64,000 bases of DNA from Ganoderma boninense (Eukaryota > Basidiomycota > Agaricomycetes > Polyporales > Polyporaceae), in assembly GCA_002900995.3 (NCBI GenBank), contig CM035304.1, positions 5,596,134-5,660,133 of the forward strand, given 5' to 3'. Positions 56,984 through 64,000 of this stretch are shown piece after piece. How positions within the stretch are numbered: position 1 is the stretch's first letter; the number at the start of each line of letters is the position of its first letter. Under the pieces are notes generated by a model. The model saw nothing but the letters and a program-made list of their open reading frames with translations, made no database searches and was not told the DNA's origin. A program made the position numbers and the translations under genes.

Positions 56984-58417
56984 ATGGACAGTATACCGCG
57001 CCCATTCTCACCCCAATACGTCCCGCAGCCACTCAACCCCTCACCGTTTCATACCCGCTTGTTCGCTCCAGAACGTACTGCAACCCCCGCCATTCGACCC
57101 GAACGGTCTGATGGTTCGTTGTATCTCTCGACTATCTCCCAACCAAAAGAAGATCCTGCCTTGTGTGTACCCCGTGAAACTACGTCACTGAAATAGCCTA
57201 TCTGACGCACTCTCAGGATTATCCATGACTATTACAACGTCTCCCCGGTCTCCTTCTCACTAAGACCGGATGGAAGTGTCCCTCGCACAGTCGATATGCC
57301 TCTAGCGCACACTTCTGACACTCTCCCAACGCACGTCCTCGCCATCTCCAGCAGCACATCCCAATCAACCACTGCCAAGTCGACTCCCCCTCGCGGACCG
57401 AGCATTTTGTCTCCAGCCCATTCGCTTGCACCATCCACGACCCAGCCATCCTCCTCTCTTGACGCGCCCCCTCCCTCTGATGCTTATCTGATCCCCATCG
57501 ACGCAGAATCGTTTTTTCTCGCCTTCGGCCACGACACCGCGCGCACGCTCGGTGCCGCCGCGCTGACCAGCAAGTGGTCAAAAGCCCCCTCCGCATACGT
57601 CCGCACGGACCGAGCGACCGGTGCGCGCTTCGTCACCCTCCCCGTCGTCCCGCTGTCCGTCTCCCACCCCCCCAGCCTGCCGCACGTCCTCCTGTCCGCA
57701 CAGGGCATCCCGCTCCCCAACGCGTCCTCGCCCCCGTCCTCGCCCCCGTCGCCGCCTCCGGAGGCCTCAGGCCTGGGTGCGAGCGCCCTCGCGACGTACC
57801 TCCTCCCGCTCGCCGCGATCGAGGAGTTCCCCGCCGCGCCCGAGATGGCGATGGCGATGGCGCGCCAGTGCACCCACGACGCGCTCTCTGCGCGGCTCGC
57901 GTTCAACCACGGCGTGTGGCGGAACGTCCTCGCGCTCTCGCCCGCGGACGGCACGCTCGTCGACCTCGTGCGCGTCGCGTGGAACGTCACTTCGGACGCG
58001 GTGCGGTTGCAGGGGCTGCAGCAGCGGAAGCGTAGTCCGCTGGTGGAGCTCTCCGCCCCCACATCTCAGGCTCGCGACCGTCCTGCCGTGGAGACCTCCG
58101 CGCGTTCGTCGGAGACCAGGAGTCAGACCAAGGCGCGCGACTCGGATGGTGGCACGACAAAACCGCCGAGGGCGCAGCCATCCTCTCGCATCCCTCCTCT
58201 TGCGAAGGCCGTACCGACTGGTATCTCTGCACCGCGGCTACCTGTCGTCGAGGTGGATTATCCAGTCGACTTTCTGGCGAAACGGGGGAATGGTGCGCGC
58301 GTGGTCCCCTTGGGCGAGACTTTCGAGAAACGTCACACGGCGCAGCGCCTCGCACCGGTATCGTTGCCCTTGGAGAGCTCGCTTCGTGGACGGGGTACCC
58401 AGGCAGTTCAACTTTGA
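56984..58417 (+). CDS. Clp1-like protein 2
   Basis: Predicted 459-aa protein in two exons (56984-57162, 57217-58417; 54-nt GT-AG intron); the frame closes. Exon 1 encodes MDSIPRPFSPQYVPQPLNP and then a P/S-rich tail. After the junction IIHDYYNVSPVSFSL leads into a PVSFSLRPDG-type segment, then DAYLIPIDAESFFLAFGHD, TLPVVPLSVSHPPSLPHVLL and FNHGVWRNVLALSP near the C-terminus. It shares the order PVVPL-x-V-x-HP and the loop before the final helices with the first Clp1-like gene, although homology is moderate by eye. A long C-terminal low-complexity tail follows. The function is inferred only from the family. Confidence 0.6.
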
Positions 58418-59570
58418 GTGGCCACGGCCTAGGGAACTCCAGTCGAGCACACGACGATAGTCGTTGCTCGTCGACGACTACATTATTGTGTATGTAAACA
58501 TTCGACTTCGTAATATTCCCCCAGCAGATTCGGATATCCTTAAGTTGTTTTTATGTCTGTGAATGTTCAGTACAGAAATGAGATGTACTTGAGCGAGTGA
58601 GTAAGCGTATATGGGGAATGAGTGGATAACATAATATCTGTATTAGCCGTGCCGCCCAGAGGCTGCGAATTTGTGGCCAGGTTTTATCCAAGATAGAGGC
58701 CGCAAGGCACTACCGGTCATTCATAACAATCACGGAGAGGCCGCAAAGAACATTCAATTGGACATCGTGGTGTCAAGGCCCTTATGGTCAGGTTTATCGC
58801 CGAGAAAGGGGCAATGAATATACATACATCATAGGTACGGAAGCCATTGGCGATTGATTCCGGGTTAGTATCCGGGCGCCTGCTGTACCTGGCAGCATCC
58901 TCTCTCTTTCTCGCTGACCACCCCAGTACGCGGTCAGTTTCCTTCTACGATCCATGAAGGGCGTGTCTTCTATTTTTGTAAGTGTGTTTTTGGATTCAAT
59001 ATGGCACCCTGTAGTATTAATCGAGAACGTCTTCCTCGTTCAACTGAACCATCAAAATACTAGCACCAGTTTAAAGGCCAGAGTACGCCACCGGGGCTGG
59101 GATAGGTGCATAGCTCTATCATGATTGTGGAGAAGGAGATACATTTGTTGGGCTTCATTCCGACTGCAACAGCATCAGTGGCTGTCCGGAAAGACGAATT
59201 GCACTGGTATGTGCAGTTGGTTGCTGTCTATATAGACAGATGGAAACAGATGGTGATACAATTTGACCTACCCTGTTGCCTATACGTCTGTGTTTGTGCC
59301 TCTTACTACCGCTCGTAGACATGCTCACTCGAGCGTTATAAAGAGCGATCCAGTATAAAGGCCTTCGGTGCGATGTTCTGAGGCCTACACCGCATCCTGT
59401 TTTCAACTCTCACGTCCTCCAAGCCACGTCGCCTTTTCCTACTACAAGTCACTGTGACGGCCACTGTCGGGTCAAAGTCGTATGTTTGATTTCATTTTCT
59501 CATTCAATTGCCTAAACTGCCTCTCTCTAGGAATATATTAGCTGCTGGGCCGAAAGGTTGTGAGGGCGTT
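58418..59570. other. Intergenic region upstream of HET gene 2
   Basis: No supported gene; short frames only. The last 60 bases before the start codon contain a pyrimidine-rich tract (59510-59530). Confidence 0.4.
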
Positions 59571-62025
59571 ATGCGACTGCTGAATGCCTGGACTGGACAG
59601 TTCATCGAGAAAGACCTGAGGGACCCGAACACAAAGTACGCCATCTTATCTCACACCTGGGACAGCAAAGGCGAGCAGACGTATGAAGAATTGAAGAGGA
59701 TCCAGCAACAGCACGCCGCTTTCTATTCTCGACCTCCGAAGAATGTTCACCAGCACGACTCGGATTCCTCTGAAGATCTGCCAACTCTCGTTGAACATCA
59801 CCAGAATGAATCGTCCATAGCCTCCTCTATCCCACGCGCAAATCATTGTAATATTTCAACCTCGAAATCCCCCAGTGCGCAAGACGGGCCCTCGTCCATC
59901 CGTTCAGACATCCCGGTGTCATCATCGTCTGCATCTCGCTCCGAATCTCAGCATTCGCCGGACTCAGTCTCAATAACCTTTGCATTTCCAGGTCTGTCTC
60001 ACCCTCCTCACGTATTTCAAGTATTGACCGCACGATGCACCCCCAGAACTGAGTCCCTTCTGGAACGATCCTGCGCTGTCCCCGAAAGTCCGGGAGGCGT
60101 GCAAGGTCGCCCGGGAAAGAGGTTTTCTGTACCTCTGGATTGACTCCTGCTGCATCGACAAATCGAGCAGCTCCGAGCTCTCGGAAGCCATCAACTCGAT
60201 GTATCTCTGGTACTCCGGTGCTGAGGTGTGCTATGCTTTTCTCGTGGATGTACCAGCCGAAGAAGACCCTCGCCTCAAGAACTCCCATTTCCGACGGAGC
60301 CGATGGTTCACGCGTGGGTGGACCCTCCAGGAGCTCATCGCACCTGTACACGTTGTGTTCTTCTCCCAGGACTGGACGGCCATTGGGTCGAAGAGCACTC
60401 TCGCTAATGTCGTCGCAGATGTCACGAATATCGATCGGCATGCGCTCTTACATGCGAAGGCGCTCGAGAAGTTCAGTGTCGCCCAACGGTTCTCGTGGGC
60501 AGCGAGACGCCAAACGACCAGGCTAGAAGACCGGGCATACTCGCTTCTCGGACTTTTCGACCTCTATATGCCCACTCTCTATGGGGAGGGTAGCCGCGCC
60601 TTCCAAAGACTTCAGGAGGAGATCCTGCGCCGCATCCCGGACCAGAGCCTGTTCGCATGGACATTGTTGCCATTCGACCCTGTCGCAATGAGGCATTTTG
60701 TCGGGCTCAACCCAACCGCGCAGAGAAACCAGTACGCAATATCAAATTTCTCTCCGGAAGATCCAATCGCTAGGAGACCATCCCTGCTTGCCTCCTCTCC
60801 GGAAGCGTTTGCACATTCTGGAAGCATCACAGCGGTCGATCATGCCGAAGTCCTTCGTCGAATGAAACTCCAGCCCCTAACTTCTATGTCTTCACTGGCG
60901 GCGGGCCATTATTATTGTGACATGCAGGCCCGCGTACCAGTCATACCACACACCGTTACAACCCATGATTACTTCTTTTCGCCACACGGTATCCAGGTCC
61001 AGGTCCTCATGATACCAATCTGTCATTATTTATCTCCCCAAGACTCCCCTTCGCCACGAGAAGACTTACACGGGTGGTATCTAGTCGTCCTTGGATGCGA
61101 ACACCACGATTTCCCCACACGACTCCTAGGGAGGCTCTGCTTTGTCTCAGGGAGTACGGCCGTACCAGTTCTGCGTTGCGGATCACTGTCGATCTGTTCA
61201 AAACGGGCCCCGGGCTCACGTTTTGTTACTGATCTCCTGCCTCTCTCTCAGTTAAACATTCAGGACGTATTCAGATTGTCTGGCCCCAAGGCACTGGTGG
61301 TGCGGTCAGTGTATCTGGACTTCCCTGACAGAGCCGATGAAGCATTGAAGCTCGAGGTCGCCCGCCGGCAGCCCCACGAAACAATAACTTTGACGCTGTC
61401 CTCGAAAACCTTGGAAAATCTAGACGCGAGAGGGTACAAGGCACACATGCGCGGCCCACTGGCAGCCCAGGGCCGCCCAACTGGACATTCATTTACCTTT
61501 TCCAATTGCGCACATACCATCACTATCGACTGCCATCATACACTCGAGGGAGGTTCAGAAGAACAGAAGTTAACCCTCGAAGCACACGTGAAAATGTCTG
61601 GATCCCTTCTCGATGACGCTTCTCGCTTGGCCCACCAGGTGGATGGTCCCACCACTCCGTCCTGGACTGGTTGCATCCCATGGTCCTCGAGCCTTGGGCC
61701 TGAAGAAACAGTGGCTATACACGTAGCGCGGTCCACGTCAATAAGGCTGCAACTTGGTCTGACTTTCGTGGCGAAGGATCACTACTCCTTAGAGATCACC
61801 GTTTCCGAGTCGATGCACTCGACGGCTACCTGTTGTCCCCGTGCCTCGCAACTTCAGCCCTCGGCCTGGAGGAAGTTGAAGGATACCTTGGTAGGACTCC
61901 CAGTCCTGGCAGGAATCTTCACTCGGATGTCGTTGAAGAGAACCATCGAAGCCAGAGGGAGAGATTCAAAAATCGAAATCGGAGAGGAAGTGCGGAGCGC
62001 GAGGAACGGTCTGGAGCAGTCATGA
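59571..62025 (+). CDS. HET-domain protein 2 (vegetative-incompatibility type)
   Basis: Predicted 799-aa protein in two exons (59571-59991, 60047-62025) with a 55-nt GT-AG intron in phase 1. The HET domain spans residues 20-320: YAILSHTW at residues 23-30, LWIDSCCIDK near residue 170, WTLQELIAP, then EDRAYSLLGLF near 300. It is a diverged paralogue of the gene at 3441-7091. It has a single copy of the C-terminal beta module (61340-61810: KTLENLDARGYKAHM, TITIDCHHT, QKLTLEAHVK), whereas the first protein has two. Like other HET proteins it could act in somatic incompatibility; no partner gene (NLR or patatin type) lies in the window. An in-frame ATG at 59508 would add 21 residues. Confidence 0.87.
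61340..61810 (+). repeat. HET protein 2, single C-terminal module
   Basis: Same motif order as the two modules of HET protein 1, but less well conserved in the final strand (LQLGLTFVAKDHYSLEITV). Confidence 0.55.
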
Positions 62026-64000
62026 ACGTATTCGTACCGCTTGCCTAGGCGAGACGCTCTAGATCTTCCCTGCAACGTTACGCACAATACGTCGAATTTC
62101 TACTTCGAGTTCCCATGTATCCTCAGATGGCATGCAGTGGCAACGGTAGTACGATCCAGAGTTACGCGTATTTGTGGATAGGATCGCCGCTTGATATACG
62201 ACCCGTATACTAGATGTGCGGACGTATTCGAATTTCAATTTGCATAGATTGGCATGGTCCAGTCGGCTGCATTCGGACAAACGACTAACGGCCACATTCA
62301 AGGATAATACTTCTGTGTCTCGTGTACATCGCGGAGCACATCGACACATCGAAACTTGGTTGCAAGTCCGTCGCGACCTCTCAGTGTTAGCTTTCCCCTC
62401 GAGACAGCGTGTCGAAGTAGTCCTGACTGCAGCTCCTCGTCACCATGGGCCTCAGGAGAGGGTTCACGCTCTCTCTTCCGAATCAAGTGTTGAAGGACTT
62501 CGGGTTCCCCACCTCCTTGCCCTCTGAACGGCCCGAACCCCCCACAACCGTCAGGTACTGTCTCACGCCCACTCCCAGGAGAGCAGCGGAAATGAAAAGA
62601 TGACAAGAGCCAGTTATGTTTGGGGTACGCGCGAGGGAGTTGATAGGAAGAGTCGTGCTACTGTGTTCAGGGCCGAATGACGCTCTCTGTCGACGTGGGG
62701 GTGAGTTTCGCCTGTGAGCGCAACATCGTTGACCAGCTAGGACCTCTCGACACTTCAATAGACACTTTCCACCGCGGAGGGAGTAAAGCAGTACGTCGTT
62801 ACGGAGTAAACATCGAAATCGAGGATGGCGAGGTTCCGAATGAGGTTCGGGTGAACGGTAGGTCATCGGATAGAGACATGATTGACGAACATATGAGCGC
62901 GCGTTCACGAAGATCTCTGGTAGTGGGCGACGCGTAGGCTCATGTCGAAGATGTACCGACGCCCTCCTGAGGTTCGGTTTGTTGATAAGGAGAAAGGGGT
63001 AAGGTCAGAACGGCATCGCGAGGACGCGTCCTATCGCAACTTGGAACTGTCGGTATGAAGTGTCTGCCAGTGTGGAGACTGCACCACGACACAGAAGAGC
63101 AGGGTGGTGTGTAGGGAGACCGGAGGCAAACCGAGCCATGGATGGAAACTTTTAAACTCAAGAATGGATATCCGATACGCACCTCGATTTTTTGCGTCCA
63201 GAATTCGCATGGCCATGCCAACACCTCCTCGAGTCTACCTGCCCCCGCCTCAGCCCCCGTTCCGCTGTACCTTCTGCGTTCTAGGTGAAGATATGTCTGA
63301 GAAGTTCTCCGAAAACGCTCCTGGAGATTTCACCTGTCCACTCTTATTTTCAGTCGCCTTATTCCTATGACTGGTCGAGTCAGCTGTCAGCGCATGTCAC
63401 CCTTTCAACCGTCTTGCTGTAGAAGACGTGGCACCGGAGAGTGCGTTCAAGTAGTCGGGATGGGTTTCGGTTTGGAATACAACCGCAGTTCAAAGCCTGG
63501 GGGAAAACGTTTGAGAGCTAGGCCCAGGTGGAAGGAGACGAGCTGGGGGAGGTGAGAGTGCGCGAGAGAGACCCGAGACGCCGCCGACTGCTTCGGTCGC
63601 AGCGGTCTCAAGGGTCCCGCGGTCCCGTCTCGTGCGGGTGACCCGGACCGTCGCCTAGCATCCCACGATTCTCGAGCTCCACTTGTGTAGTCCTCAGACT
63701 GTCCTGCTCTCCCAAATCTAGCTTCCCCCAAATTGGATTACATAACTGGTAGACCGCCCTGCCTCGACTCTGGTATCATCTCAACACGACCCCCTGCAAT
63801 AGTATGCCACGAGGACCAGTTCTGCAGCGATCGGACTTGGAGTCGGACCGTCTTCCACGTACTCATAACCTCGAACCCCCCTTCAGTCGCCCGTTCGCTA
63901 GGACATCGTCTTCACAGGACGTTGGACACGGACATGACACGTGGAGAGAGCTGTTGTATCTCTGTACGATATCCCATACCCAAAAATACTATCGTTCGGC
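62026..64000. other. Terminal segment, no supported gene
   Basis: Short frames on both strands. The minus frame ending at 62059 and the plus frame at 62677-62937 look protein-like but have no recognisable domain, splice support or homologue in the window. Confidence 0.4.

Overview
The window reads as nuclear DNA of a filamentous basidiomycete (Agaricomycetes; Polyporales is only a guess). Support comes from densely spaced genes split by many 48-80 nt GT-AG introns, GC-rich coding sequence, two HET-domain proteins of the mushroom type, F-box/LRR-like proteins and two proteins resembling the mushroom Clp1 (clampless1) family. No rRNA, CRISPR or bacterial-style operon was seen. Most gene models below were assembled by hand from splice signals and reading-frame closure.

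Layout. 1-3440: decayed, possibly retroelement-derived DNA. 3441-7091: HET-domain gene 1. 7956-9141 (minus): epoxide hydrolase / haloacetate dehalogenase-like enzyme. 10.1-10.6 kb: cytochrome P450 remnant, followed by a candidate foldback element (10.84-12.0 kb). 12215-16178 (minus): two tandem 2-oxoglutarate/Fe(II) oxygenase genes with an identical ten-exon plan. 16712-19886 (minus): GH5 glucosylceramidase/steryl-glucosidase-like enzyme with a C-terminal membrane anchor. 20482-22596: APC-family amino-acid/choline transporter. 23024-25225: cytochrome P450 whose spliced frame carries a TGA at one exon junction. 25745-27211: 3-ketodihydrosphingosine reductase. 27442-30650: a five-LTR, three-internal-domain array of a small retroelement flanked by a 5-bp target duplication. 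31147-35695: Timeless/Tof1/Swi1 replication-fork protein. 36188-38271: F-box protein. 38.3-39.6 kb: inverted-repeat-bounded element. 39978-42054: SLX1 nuclease subunit. 43365-43819: small gene of 112 aa. 44430-47582 (minus): long disordered protein. 47804-48852 (minus): SAP-domain protein. 50534-51892 and 56984-58417: two Clp1-like genes either side of an F-box gene (52908-55299, minus). 59571-62025: HET-domain gene 2. 62-64 kb: no clear gene.

Functional links (inference). The ketosphinganine reductase and the GH5 enzyme act on the sphingolipid/steryl-glucoside side of membrane lipid metabolism. Timeless and SLX1 both guard replication forks and DNA junctions. The paired oxygenases, P450, hydrolase and transporter look like accessory or secondary metabolism, but no backbone synthase is present, so a biosynthetic cluster is not supported. 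HET and Clp1-like proteins fit self-recognition and mating-dependent development in mushrooms. The most striking structure is the tandem LTR array at 27.4-30.65 kb.
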